Source: Eumeta japonica
Taxonomy: Eukaryota > Arthropoda > Insecta > Lepidoptera > Psychidae
Assembly (NCBI GenBank): GCA_005406025.1
Contig: BGZK01000532.1
Location: forward strand, 1-64,000
Reading direction: 5' to 3'
Length of the DNA: 64,000 nt
Made by a program: the position numbers and the translations under genes. Shown piece by piece: positions 13,865 through 25,319 of this stretch. The notes under the pieces were generated by a model. It ran no database searches. It had not been told where the DNA came from and saw nothing but the letters and a program-made list of their open reading frames with translations. The stretch's first letter is position 1. Each line of letters begins with the position of its first letter.

Positions 13865-14345
13865 TAAGCTCATCTCAATCCTTCAATGGTGTAGAGACCA
13901 TAGACCTCCATTTGTACGGTTCTTACATGGCTCTTTTCATTGCTTCGGCGACATTCATCAATGGTTTCATACAAGTTTGTCGGTTTCGACTACGTAAAGG
14001 TCCGTCGTTACCAATTTAGCCCGCATAGATTTTCCGAGGCGCCCCTTGGCCATCCATCATCCATCCATCCATCATCACCGCTGTCCATCACACTCATTCA
14101 CAAAATAGACTCATCAGTTTACTTGGATTCTTTTTTCCAGGCGATCGACCCACCTCAACCTTTCCTTTCATATTATAGTTAGTCCTTTTATAAGACACTT
14201 CTTTCTCACGTCATGTTCCCTATCTTCTTCTTCAAGGACACTACGTACACTATGTAGGGACAGCATCTCCCCTCTGTGGATTTTACTTTCATGCCTGTTC
14301 TCCCATACCCACTTTCTTTGATATATAAAGTAGGAACAGAATTCC
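13865..14345 (-). pseudogene. Decayed LINE, C-terminal end of the ORF2 protein
   Basis: Minus-strand frames read KWVWENRHESKIHRGEM near 14330-14270, SLHSVRSVLEEEDREHDV just after, then RLRWVDRLEKR. Near 14060 comes a GQGAPRKIYAG segment, then RNRQTCMKPLMNVAEAMKR, and YKWRSMVSTPLKD near 13870. This is the order of the C-terminal region that follows the reverse transcriptase domain in a non-LTR family common in moths (SWVWQ..HESRINAVEM, LRWFGHVERM, GRPRKTY, NRRACMKRLMNV, WRSVVS). The pieces lie in different frames with stops, so the copy is dead. A related, longer copy lies at 53480-54975 on the other strand. A CCATCCATCCATCATC-type repeat near 14050-14085 is a small expansion inside it. Confidence 0.8.
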
Positions 14346-16919
14346 ACATATTGAAATCATCTGTCAATAATGAAATTCTGAATTAGCTGGATGCACTTTT
14401 CGCGAGATGCTTTTACATTTTATAACAATTCACGAGAGTTCATTCAATTTATTTTCAAGCTTACTTAGCTCGTAAACAAACTCTTTCATTTATTAGCTCT
14501 TTAGTCAGAATTCTGTTTGGGGAAAGCCGCTGACATTTCAAGAATATATCTTATAAAAAGAGCACAGTTCTGATTATTTTTATACTAAAATCCAGAGATA
14601 TAAATAAAAGTTCATTTAAATAAAAATATTCTTTTCAATATATTGATGAAAATATAGTGTATGTAAAAATATTAACGCTATCTCTAAGAATAATACCACA
14701 ATAAAGTTGCTAAAGAGATTATAAAATTAAGATATACTCAATTTTGATAATGTATTAAAACCCTACTCATTACAAAAGGCGTTAACGAACATATGAATAT
14801 ATTAATGTTTGAGCATCGATGTTGTAGATTAAGTACAACAATAAAACAAAAACTGGTATTTTATCGCCGGTTCTTCTAGGGTTTTCAAACCAGTAGTAAA
14901 TTCATTTTAATTTACTATTAATTTAGAATAACCTTTAAAATTACTACAATGATTTGTTTTGATAGAAAAAATACAAATTGATATTTCGTCGTTATGATTC
15001 AAGTAAAGGCTTACACTTCAGAAACTAAAGACGAAAATAAAACTTCTATTTGGACACCAAAATACTAGTTAATCACGTATTCACTGGCAAGGATACTGTT
15101 ATATTTTAACCACACGGCAAATAAATTGTGGGGTATTGACGGGGTATTAACTCCGTCGAAGTACCAGGTGGCGTGTTCTTAAGTAAAGAAACCGAGTTCG
15201 TTGTGTTTTTATCTTTTATCAAATAAAACTATAACGCAATGATTACCGAAATCATCACTGGGCTGAGTAAGACAGTGTCTTGTTAAGTACCTTTCGGTAA
15301 TGCACACATCGGATTGTACTTTGAATTGTTTCACTTCATAATTCTACTACTTTACCCCCCAAAGTGTTAAAGACATTAAAAGGGATGAAATTCTCATAAA
15401 AAAAACGTCGAAATTTGTGATATCAAATATATAAGTTTGGATTCCGATGGTAAAAGACAGGGCCAGTTCTTTGGACGCGTCATCTGAAGCGCTCTCAAAA
15501 TAGATGTCATCGAACTGACCTTCATCAGCCGTGAATAATTGAATGAATGTGTTTACTTTTCTCTCTAAAGAAAGAATTGGAGATTACAACTGTTTGCTGT
15601 CCCAGTTTGCCACGACAAATATATCTTGACAAACGTATCGTTTTCACGATTACGAGGGCTACGTGTTTATATTTTTCGAGTCTTTAATATTATCCAAGCC
15701 TATTTTTACCAATTGATTGCTTTCATCTTTAACGTCTTTTTGTAGTATGGTTGTGAGTAAAAATTGTAAGTGTTTTTTGGAAGGTTTATAGTTAAACCTG
15801 CCCTTTATCGAACGAGTGGTATTTGAAGATGCATAGGCACTAACATTTTTAATTAGAAGACAATAGCTAGATTTATGTCAATACTAGATTATCAAAGTAG
15901 ATCTAGATTTTAATATAATATGTTTCTGTCTAATAATCATTGTAATTTATGTGCATTTATTCAGGGTTAGTGCGTTACAGGAATAATCATTCGCCCACTG
16001 TGCAGTTTTCTCTTAATGGTTTAATATACTGGATTTCTACGATCCTATGCAGTTAGCAGGCGTGTATATAGGTTAATTAAACGTCTCGTGACGTGTATGT
16101 TTCTCCGGGTTCTTCGTACAATATTTCCATATGTACACTGCCCTAACTTTTCTAGCATGTCGCAATCGATGCATATACCATGGGTTATAGGTTGTGACGC
16201 AGCGTTTTCCTTAAATCGATGTATTACTTCAATTTGAGAACTTGTCTCCGATTTTAAGAACAAGCCGAAGCTACCTCTCAAGTTAGACATGTTTATTAAA
16301 ACCTACTCATTCGTGATATAGTTGTATTATACCACAAAGTAGTACTGGGAGTAAGCCTAGCTGTACGATTGCTAATTTTATTTCAAGGTCAGCTTTGGAA
16401 TACTACTCAACAATGGATCCTAAGCATTTCTCACTTGTTTGAATTTACTGTGTGTTTCACGCGCCCGATGAGTATAGGTCTTAAAGCTAAACGCCTAAGT
16501 ACTTGATCTCATTGCAATTATTTGCTTTCTCACAGAGCTGTTTTAGGCTATATAGGAACAATTAAGCACTCAAAGGCTGGGTTCTTGGACACAAAGTCGG
16601 TGCCCTTAGGCAGGGTACTTAGGCGCACAGGACCGGCCTTTGGATACATACAGATTGCGACTCTTATAGATAACTAAATGATGCGTGAATGGAAAGAAAT
16701 GTAATTTTACACGCAAGGTAAAGACGATGACGGGCCTGTGCTCTGTGTGCCCTTATGGAAAAGACGGAATTGCCTTCTCACTAAGTTTGAGTATCAAATC
16801 GATTTATCATTCAGTGACGAACATACCACAATGTCATCACATGAAAAGTAAAATATTTATTTTACAGAAAAAGCATATCTTCTATATATATATGAGATTT
16901 CCACCCATATATTGACTCA
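14346..16919. other. Anonymous intergenic stretch
   Basis: AT-rich, with no convincing exon. A minus-strand open frame at 16045-16290 (81 codons) is not recognised and has no supporting splice or promoter context. Base composition is uneven near 16560-16640, but I cannot assign it. Confidence 0.4.
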
Positions 16920-17440
16920 TCACGATATCTCAGGAACCATAAGACCTAGAGACTTGAAATTTGGTAGGAATATTCCTTTCGGCGAGTAGAGGTCAGCTAA
17001 GAACCGATTTTACGAAATTCCCCACAAGGGGTTGCGGTAAAAAAAAAAACATTTTCAAGTTATCGTTCTTATAGGTATAAAACTTGGCCAGAATATTCTT
17101 TTTAGCATGCTTGAATTTACTAAATATGAATTCCATGACCATCCACCCTCAGAGGGCTGTGCGGGGGAGTCAAAAATTCGAAAATTTTGTGTCTTTCAAT
17201 CTATAGCGGCTATAACTGTGAAACTTGGCCAGAATATTTTTGTTGGCATGTTAGATTTCACAAAGAGAGAATTTTATAACACTCCACCCCCAGATGGCTG
17301 TGCGGGAGTGTTCAAAATTTTAAAAATTTGTATCTCCCAATCTATAGCTCCTACAACTTTGAATATTTTTTTCTGGCGTGTTCGAATTTACCAAGAAAGC
17401 GATAAACGAAGTCCACGCGGACGGAGTTGCGAGCAACAGT
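16920..17440 (+). repeat. Helitron-like interspersed repeat with three degenerate internal units
   Basis: The word GAAACTTGGCCAGAATATT occurs near 17080 and again near 17220. GGCTGTGCGGG occurs near 17155 and 17297, and CAATCTATAGC near 17198 and 17340. These define diverged tandem units of about 140 bp. A first, more diverged unit starts with ACTTGAAATTTGGTAGGAAT near 16950. The block ends with GTCCACGCGGAC (a small hairpin), then GGAGTTGCGAGCAACAGTTAGT. A hairpin a few bases before a C(T/C)AGT end is the usual 3' architecture of lepidopteran non-autonomous Helitrons. The open frame 17107-17538 that crosses it is a by-product. Confidence 0.65.
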
Positions 17441-19089
17441 TAGTATATATATACACACCGATATTTTTAACACCCGAAAACTGTTTCAAAACAAAATTTT
17501 GGGTTCGGTTGTTTCGAGTTGTTAGTTCGAGTCAGTAACGCGTGGTTTTAGGATAGAATGTAATGCATGGTAGTAGTAATTGTACCGAGGGAATTATTCG
17601 CACGAGGGCTAGCTATTTTTCTGTAATTTAGTTAATGGTTTGTCCATCTGTTTCACCACAATTTGGTAAAAGCATTAATAGACGCGTATCCACTGACAAG
17701 ATCACGAAACAAAAAAAAACAAAGTAATAGGGATAGAAGGATCAGACGAAACCACAAATTATGATGACTTGCGAAGCTTTAATTATAGGCTGTGTTATAT
17801 GCTCTTATTGAAAATGGACATTAGTAAATCTTAAATGGGCTTTAAAAAGATTCCCCTAATGTAGAAATCTATAACGATTTCGCCACTCACTTCTGTGCAT
17901 TCAATATTAAGTTATCAACACTCATTCTTAACTTTGGATCTTGAGACATTTATCTATAGTCAATGATATTTGCAAGTATTATGAAGTAAAACGTTACCAA
18001 TATTTAGTCATGCGTCGTGACAGTGTATAGGATTTTTCGTTTTAACATACTACCCACTGCCCGTCATTGGCAATACGTATGAAAAGAAATCTTGAATCGT
18101 ACGATATTGATAATTGCCGTGATAGCGTTGTTATCTGAAAAAAATCTGCTAAAATGCTGAGGGAGTTTGTCCACAATTGTATATCTCGATGTTGGAAATT
18201 AAAGTTTAATAATGATCAAGGATTGTCTTTAAAAGAATGATTTGCGAATCGCGTCTATGAAGCCCTTTAGGCTGTAGGGCGTTAGGCGCGCCCCTCGGTC
18301 GCTGACCGCGTATTGATCCGGCGAAGTGGGTCGCGACCCGCTTCCCGTTGCACTCCCTACGGGCATTGGCTAACTGCAATTTTCTCCAACCAGTAAGCCG
18401 TTTGCTCGGATAGAGTGCCTGAAAAAAGCATGCAACGCCATTTAAAGCTAACTAATTCTATTCCGGTAAAATTTCGCTTCCGAGAAAAATATATATTCTT
18501 TACTGAAGCAGACTTTCTGAGGTGATTACACAACACCTAATTTAATAATAGCAATGTTCGGTATGGGTTTCATTTATCTGACTGAAAGTGCAAGTCGACG
18601 TTATTATCGTTTTAATTACGGAGTTATCGAGTCGCTATCTCCGATCGCATAAACCTCACAATCGACGCAAGTAAGATCCGACGTTAAGGGAATCCCTGCA
18701 AAAGTATCGGAATTCGCACAGTCATGTATACGTTCTAATAGTACTAATACATGAAAATATTAACTTTGAAATACGTAAATTTGTGTTGTATCCTAATCAA
18801 CACATGCATATCCAAGTTAGGAGGGGATATAACATGCTATTATAGTACTGACATAAGCTTTGCATACGTCAATTAACGTAAGTAGTTTATTTATCGGTCT
18901 CCCGATAGGTACGATAATATTGACAATTATTACATAGACATGTCTTTTGAATTTGTTTAAAAGTAAGCACAGTACGTATAAAGGTCAAAGTATACGATAG
19001 CAATTAATGCATATTCTTTCCTTTGTGAATGTTAAAGTGCCAGGACATTTAATACTACCTAATAAAATAGTATAGCGCAGCAAAGCGAG
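17441..19089. other. Anonymous stretch with a CpG patch
   Basis: No gene seen. 18270-18420 is CpG-rich and contains the perfect 12-bp palindrome GGGTCGCGACCC at 18328-18339. Confidence 0.4.
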
Positions 19090-19345
19090 CTAATTCACGG
19101 AGCGCAATGAGGCACGCGGCCTTCGGCGCTCGCTAAATGTCAGGCACGTAAGTTCCGCGGTACGCCCTGGCCGGTACCGTTTTTTGTACGACATGAAAAC
19201 ATTGCCGGGGAAGTCGTTTAGACCGGCGATGGATGTCTCTGACGGCGGGCGGCCTGAAACGCAGTCGCGGCCTGCAACGACACCATTTGGTCTATACTTC
19301 GCAGTGATCGATCGGGCCTTTTGTTTTGCGTGGTGGCTCGTGTGG
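19090..19345. promoter_or_regulatory. CpG-rich island candidate
   Basis: GC content rises sharply against AT-rich flanks (CGCGGCCTTCGGCGCTCGC, then GGGCGGCCTGAAACGCAG). An 84-codon plus frame from 19184 crosses it but is not recognisable. It may mark a promoter or a first exon. There is no donor strong enough to fix an exon end. Confidence 0.3.
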
Positions 19346-19719
19346 GAGCGAGCGGATCCTAAAATTCCATTCGATGGATTAAGGCAAGTACCTAAATTTG
19401 ATACTATTGATTTTATCCTTGGAAAATCTGCATTGTGATATTAATCACGAATTTGACATAATACGATAGTATTTAATGTAACATTAGTTAAGCATTTACA
19501 TGGACAGAGGTCTTTTGACGGACTCGTACAATAAGTCACATTTGTCTTAAAAAAAAAAGACCATTTAAAACGAACTTATATTGTGGACGAAAGATCAACA
19601 TACAACTGACTGTAGTCACAGTACTGTCTTACGGTATTTAAACTAGCTATATGTCGAGTAGACAATGCATACTTATAAATGTTTTAATTCGCTGTCGTAC
19701 TAAATGTAACTGTACCTCC

Positions 19720-19960
19720 GGTCGCTGCGCGGCCTCATTACAGGCCCGCGCGCCCGTCCGGGGCGGCGCGCCGCACCACCGCATCACCGGGGTCGCGCGG
19801 TCGTGAAAGTCACTCTCCCCACGCCGCCGGCCGCTCGCCGATTCGCACGTTCACTTTCCGCGATCGGAATCAATCGAGTTTACGACGAGGAACAGTTGAG
19901 TAGTTTCCTCGTTGCAAACTCGTTCCCGTGCGCGCGGCACAATGTACTACAATGTAGTGC
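19720..19960. promoter_or_regulatory. CpG-rich island candidate
   Basis: This is one of the most GC-rich segments of the window (CCCGTCCGGGGCGGCGCGCC near 19755, CACGCCGCCGGCCGCTCGCC near 19820). GAATCAATCGAGTTTACGAC and ACAGTTGAGTAGTTTCC follow, as in insect 5' leader DNA. No coding exon was found nearby, so a distant alternative promoter or an enhancer are both possible. Confidence 0.35.
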
Positions 19961-20330
19961 ATAACACAAAATAACTACTCGTTTTGTGTACATAGTGCTG
20001 CACGCTCGGAGACCCAAGGAGTTCATACGGAGAACTGTTGAACGCAATGTTCCAAGTACTTTAGCTGAAAGAATAGAAAATGATCCTATGAAAGTAGTTA
20101 CGGAAGAAATTTACCTACATTGAATAGTCAGGGTAGTGTGACTATAATACACAAAATTTATTTGTGTTAATTAGTTTGAAAACTAAAGATAATTTAATAA
20201 GTAAAAAAAAATTGTCCGCAAAGTTGAAAAATTCAGGAAAAACTGAAAGTGCTTTTCTAAGGAATTTTTATATGAATTATGACCGTAACCCCCACCATTC
20301 GAACAATGGATGAATATACGTAATTCTTTT

Positions 20331-20678
20331 GACGTGATAACGTCTTATAAATCGATGAACGCCAGCTGCACGCACGAAGAAAAATGACTCATTGTCGCGT
20401 TCCGCCTGAGCCGAGCGTGCGAGCGAGAGCGCGGAACAATAGAGAGACACGATCGGCCTAAGCTTTCGGTTTGTGACACATCTATCTCTTTTCTGTATAA
20501 TTTAAATAGAAAAATATTTGAATTAACGAGTGCAAATAAATGTTAATTTATCGAAAACATTTTCATTTTCAATTAACTCCTTTGTATTATACAAAATAAT
20601 AATAATTCAGTGATAATAATTCAATTCATAAATGAATGCAATTTTTCATCAATGTTTTCTTATGACGTTATCACGTAA
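20331..20678. mobile_element. MITE, copy 1
   Basis: The left end is GACGTGATAACGTCTTATAA at 20331 and the right end is GACGTTATCACGTAA at 20664-20678, forming terminal inverted repeats. The interior has a GC-rich core (GTGCGAGCGAGAGCGCGG). The same ends and a related interior (a TGACTCA or TGAGTCA motif, GAGAGA tracts, GATCGG) recur at 24878-25297, inside the hAT element. There is no coding capacity. The terminal motif is itself near-palindromic and contains ACGTC cores. Confidence 0.7.
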
Positions 20679-21149
20679 AATTACCGTCCGTAAACGGACT
20701 TTACAGACAAGCAATTTTTTTTTCTGTTCAAAATCAAATGCAAGATCAGGATGGAGATGGACGTCGATCGACACAAAAGATGTAAGAATTCAAAATCAAA
20801 ATGAATGTCTGTATGTTTGTCCCCTATAGTGCTTAAACCAATTTCGGAGGAACTTGATGATGTTGTGAATCGTAAGAATGCCCGAGAAGATTTCTGGAAA
20901 AAACTAGCAATTCTCCCTGATTTTATCTGAATATTTGTATTGGTAAACTGAACTGCTCAACCGAATGTAAATATTCTTCCAATAATAGATAGCTTCATTA
21001 TTTCTGAGTAAATTAGGTTCAAGATTTATCCACGGTTTCATCCATAAATTTATGCTTCTAAAACGATTTAAATAATTCTTTAATTCATAGGAAGCTACAC
21101 TCTCCGGTAAATATAGCTCGTATTTTATTTTGAGACCAACATTTACTCT
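20679..21149. other. MITE flank and anonymous AT-rich DNA
   Basis: Immediately after the MITE end the sequence continues TTACCGTCCGTAAACGGACT, which includes the inverted repeat GTCCG/CGGAC. It may still belong to the element. A short purine-rich patch near 20730-20790 resembles the degenerate repeat family. No gene seen. Confidence 0.35.
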
Positions 21150-21360
21150 CGGTCTCCTTCAAATCGGAACTGTGCTTGGTAGCAAAATCGGAATTGAAAG
21201 CCGGACGGAGAGAAGAATCAAGAACGGGACTGAGGTCGGAAGCAGAATGAATGTGATCATAATCGAAATGACAACAGGATTGAGATGACATTGATGGATA
21301 CAATTGTGAAGGAATTGATTGTATGTCCATGCTAGCGGAGCTGCGGGCATTAACTAAATG
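21150..21360 (+). repeat. Degenerate purine-rich interspersed repeat (copy 2)
   Basis: Runs of near-repeats such as AAATCGGAA, AATTGAAAGCCGGAC, AAGAATCAAGAACGGGAC and CATAATCGAAATGACAAC give a roughly 15-20 bp imprecise period. The texture matches 41560-42140 and 59965-60110 on this strand and 4337-4690 on the other. The minus-strand open frames across it (106 and 63 codons) are composition artefacts. Confidence 0.6.
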
Positions 21361-21571
21361 GGCCGCCACGCTCCAAAAAGGGCAGAACAATGTCTGCCGG
21401 GCCAACTCTTCTTGAACAAAGAAGATTAATGTATCTATGAAAGTAAACAGCGGAAGTCGGAGATGAATACTATTTCGATGTAACTTTCTTATAGCTAGCT
21501 ATCAGTCAGTTACGATTGCGTGTTATAATAAATATAGTTTAAAATAAACTATAAAACACGCTTTTAAAGCA

Positions 21572-21819
21572 CATCAAACTAAAAAGTGAAAAATAATTCT
21601 TAATATAAGCTGAAAAAAAATAATGAAAATGACAAAAAATACTAATATTATTGTGAAAAAGCGTAGGATGCTCTAATTGCGAAAAGTGTAGCACAAAGCG
21701 CCCCACGCTTTTTTCACAATAATACTAGGTATATAGTATTTTTCGTCATTGTTCATTATTTTCAATTATTTTTTAAGCTATGTTTTCAGATTTTTAAACT
21801 ATTTTTATTTTAGTTCGAT
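21572..21819. mobile_element. Foldback element with arms of about 110 bp
   Basis: An imperfect inverted repeat extends from ATCAAACTAAAA (21572) to TTTTAGTTCGAT (ending 21819). The inner arms match best: AAGCTGAAAAAAAATAATGA and TATTATTGTGAAAAAGCG on the left pair with CGCTTTTTTCACAATAATA and TCATTATTTTCAATTATTTT on the right. The loop is about 35 bp (TGCTCTAATTGCGAAAAGTG...). A transcript would fold into one long hairpin. The structure fits a foldback MITE; flanking target duplications were not found. Confidence 0.75.
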
Positions 21820-23555
21820 TGATTGTTAAAATTTTTTTCTAAGGTTCCGATATTAAGTAATAGAATTTAGTAACAGTAATAAACCACTTGCTCTCACGCA
21901 GACGATACGTGACGAAATTATTCGATCCTGGCGATCCTGATCAGGATAATGAGATAAACTTATCAAATTATTGTAAAACTGTTTGTGTAATAAATTACAC
22001 ATAATATTGTTATTTATGTGATATATTTATAGAGCTCGAAATATGTTGACATAAATGCAATATATTTTATCTGTTTATCGTGGTTTGTCTTTAATTTTAT
22101 CAGCCAGTCATTTATGTAACAAAAGATATCGATAAGTGATAATCGTGATACATTATCATAATCCCAGAAGGCCCTATTATCTGCGGTAATGATTGAATGG
22201 CCTAGAATATTTTTCAGATAAAACTTTGATATTTACAATACACGTTTCCGTAAGATAACCCGATGTAATATAACTATCTGTTGTCAAGTTTTCTCTCATT
22301 TTGCATTGCGTTTATTTTAAGACGCTGTTTTACATACAATCTGTTATGATAATTATTGTGGGCTTCCTGAGAATTACGCTGAAATGAATCGGCTTTAGAC
22401 CAAAGCTTTAAGATGCCGACCAACAGTTATTTACACAAATGAGCCAAAACAAACGGGACGCATATATGCTAGTGACGTATTCACTACGTTTGTTGGAGTT
22501 TGATGGTTATTTTAGCACCTGGCATCCCTTTTGTTTAATACATTCCTCAGAGAATTTATAAATATCTTGATTTTTCTGATGTCGAAAAAAAAAATGATCT
22601 CGTATTAGTGTCTTAAATTTTTTTTACGTTCATAATAAAGATTTCATTTTGCCGTACCGAGTGTCGCGATCAATGAGGATATTTAAAATGAATCTAAAAC
22701 ACATGCTTAATAATAAATATCTACGTTTATCCCGACTTCCCATTAAATATACAATTCTTAGTGAGCCACACCAGATGACCACGTCGCGGTCGGAGATAAG
22801 CAAGCGGCTGACAGCGAGGCCGCGAACGTGTCACGTTTAGGCACACCGTGTACGGAGCCGAGCGTCATTGCGTATTGTAGAATAATAAAATAATACGATT
22901 TTCTTTTTTAAGACAAGGACGTTAGATAATCTCGTTATCGCATGCCGATATACAATTAGTCTTCTTTATTTTACTGTGTCTTAACTATTATTTTACTCTA
23001 TCTTAACTAAGTATATTCTCCTACTTTTAAAACACTAACCAAATTATTTACCTTAAACATTCCATTGTGACAACTATATTGACAGAGTTCGCTAGAAGCC
23101 AATGGGTATCCTGTCGCATTCCCACCATATCTAGTCGAGACCATTCATATATCACGTCACACGAATTTCACGATTTTCGTCATTGTCACTATTGATTTAT
23201 AAAAAAAAAACACTAGATGGCACAATCGTGCGCTCAAAAACGGCAGCGATAAATCAGTACTAAAACAGACAGTTTAGCACTCATTGCATCCAGTGTAGTT
23301 TCCTTGCACTTTACGTTACGACGTCCAAGTGTTCTGTCAAAGATATGAAAAGGATGGTGTTTGTTATTTTCCATACGCAAAATTTAGTTTACTTTATGGT
23401 AGATGCTCATTCATGTATTATAATGAATATTCGATAGAGTATTTTGTATTTCTTGCGTTGTTACGTTATTCGGTCGTTTAATAATAAAGACGCTGTTCTT
23501 GGACTAATAGAGTGGCCTTTTTAATTTTTTTATATTCATAAGAATCTTAAAATCA
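21820..23555. other. Anonymous AT-rich stretch
   Basis: No gene, repeat or RNA recognised. The 63-codon plus frame at 22649 has no supporting context. Confidence 0.4.
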
Positions 23556-23557
23556 TT

Positions 23558-24650
23558 AGGAGTACAAATAAGTTTCCGCCGTTTTTTGTCAATAAAGTAA
23601 TATTTATTGTGAAAGAATGGTAATTTAATTTTAATCGAAGTATTATCCATCAATAGCAGCTAGTTTTTTCAATCTTTTAGGCAGCGTTCGGTTCCAAGTC
23701 TGAAGAACACCTTATCTTTTGACGTTATCCACGAATCAACCTAATTTTGGTATCTTCATAAGATGTGAACCGCTGCTCTGACAGAGCATGTGCTATTGAC
23801 CGGAAGGGATGATAGTCGGACGTGACAATGTCTGATGAATACGGCGGGTGTGGTAGTACTTCCCAATCAAGTGTTTTCAAATAGTTTTTCACTAGAACCG
23901 CTACAGCACCGAGCATTATCATGTAGGAGAATAATTTTGTCGTGTCTGGAGTAGTATTGAGGGCGTTTTTCCTTCAGAGCCCGGCTCAATCTCATCAATT
24001 GTGTTCGGTATAGAGTTCCAGTGATAGTTTCGCTTGGATTAAGCAACTCGTAGTACACCACACCCAGCTCATCCCACCAAATACACAGCATGAGTTTTTT
24101 TCCAAGAATATTCGGTTTTGCTGTGATGTTGACGCGGAACCAGGTAGTCCCATGATTTTCTTCTTTTGAAATTATCATAATCTATCCACTTTTCATCACC
24201 AGTGACGATTCGACGTAAAACTTTTTTTGTGCCTAACTAGCAACATTTCACTCATGGATAATCGGCGTTCAACATCTCTCGACTTTAATTCGTATGGAAC
24301 CAATTACTTTGTTTATGAATCCTCCTAACGATTTTAAACGATGCGAGACGGAAGTGCAAGTTCCTTTTGTGTTTGAGATGAATCTTTCTGCAATAATTCC
24401 TCCAATTCTGCATCCTCATAAATTATTGGCCGTCCACTGCGGATCTTTGTCTTCTACGTCAAAATCACCGTTTTTAAACTTTTGAAACCACTCACGACAG
24501 GTTCTCTCACTCAAGGCAGCCTCATTATATGCTTCTACGAGCAATCGATGTGTCTAACTGCAGATTTTAAAAAAATTAAGGAAGTACATTAAAAATTCCC
24601 GCATATGGTGCTTATTTGGCACAAATTTAGACATTTTTGGATAAAAAAAA
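23558..24650 (-). pseudogene. Decayed mariner transposase (copy 2), nearly full length
   Basis: On the minus strand the protein begins at 24634 (MSKFVPNKHHMREFLMYF) and can be followed in shifting frames to a stop at 23643, about 330 residues, close to the normal mariner length. Landmarks: LSERTCREWFQKFKNGDFDV near 24530-24470 (HTH), a GDEKWIDYDN-type first catalytic block near 24200, LMLCIWWDELGVVYYELL near 24080, HDKIILLHDNA near 23930 (second Asp), and WEVLPHPPYSSD near 23860 (third Asp). Several frameshifts separate them. This is the Mos1-like/mauritiana-cecropia pattern. At the 3' side, TTAGGAGTACAAATAAGTTT (from about 23556) looks like the terminal repeat. An hAT element begins only 65 bp beyond the start codon, so the 5' end may be displaced or lost. 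Confidence 0.9.
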
Positions 24651-24690
24651 TATGTGATGCTAATATGAAGTTAATATGTAATATGATAGG

Positions 24691-24698
24691 GTTATGTT
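24691..24698 (+). repeat. hAT target-site duplication, left
   Basis: GTTATGTT immediately precedes the CAGAGATGTAAC terminus. The identical octamer follows the other terminus at 26909-26916. Eight-base duplications are the hallmark of hAT insertion. Confidence 0.95.
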
Positions 24699-24877
24699 CA
24701 GAGATGTAACAAAATACTTTTGAAAAAGTATTTGAGTACAAAATGCAAATACTTTTTTAATATAGTATTTCAAATACTAGATACAAAATACTTTTGTCTT
24801 TGGTATTTAAATACAAAATACGTATTTTCAAAATACTTCATCGAAATAAAATACTTTTTGTTAAAATTACTTGTATT

Positions 24878-25297
24878 GACGTGACAACGTCTTAAATTAG
24901 GTTGCGGCTGGGAGTCACTTTGAAAAAGTGTAACGCTCGGTAACGTAACGATGAGTCACCGAACGAGAGAGAGGCCCGCCGAATGCCCGTCTCTCTCCCA
25001 CTCAACTATGATCGGTCTGCCGCGCGCAGCACTAGAGAATGGTGCATAGCTTGCAAATGTATTGCAAGTTATTGTATGTATATTGTATATAAATACGTAT
25101 GTATGTGTAAAGGTAAAAATAAAATTTTGTTAATATGAAATTCAGTGCGAGATTCTTTGTATAAATTAATGTTTTAAATATAATTCTTTGTATAAATAAA
25201 TGTTTTAAATTGTTACTATTATTTCATCCTTCTTCCTACTATACGAATGAATATTCACATTAAAATGATTTTACCATTCAAAGTCGTTGTCACGTAA
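24878..25297. mobile_element. MITE, copy 2, nested in the hAT element
   Basis: The ends are GACGTGACAACGTCTTAAAT (24878) and GTTGTCACGTAA (ending 25297), matching the copy at 20331-20678. The interior has an AACGAGAGAGAGGC ... GTCTCTCTCCC inverted repeat and GATCGG, as in copy 1. It lies just 3' of the hAT transposase stop codon, so it either inserted there or was carried as part of the element. Confidence 0.65.
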
Positions 25298-25319
25298 AAC
25301 TTTCGCCCGTATACCGACT

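Noticed and set aside
17107..17538. 143-codon ORF
   Set aside because: It crosses a Helitron-like repeat with internal tandem units and ends in its 3' tail; no protein family match.
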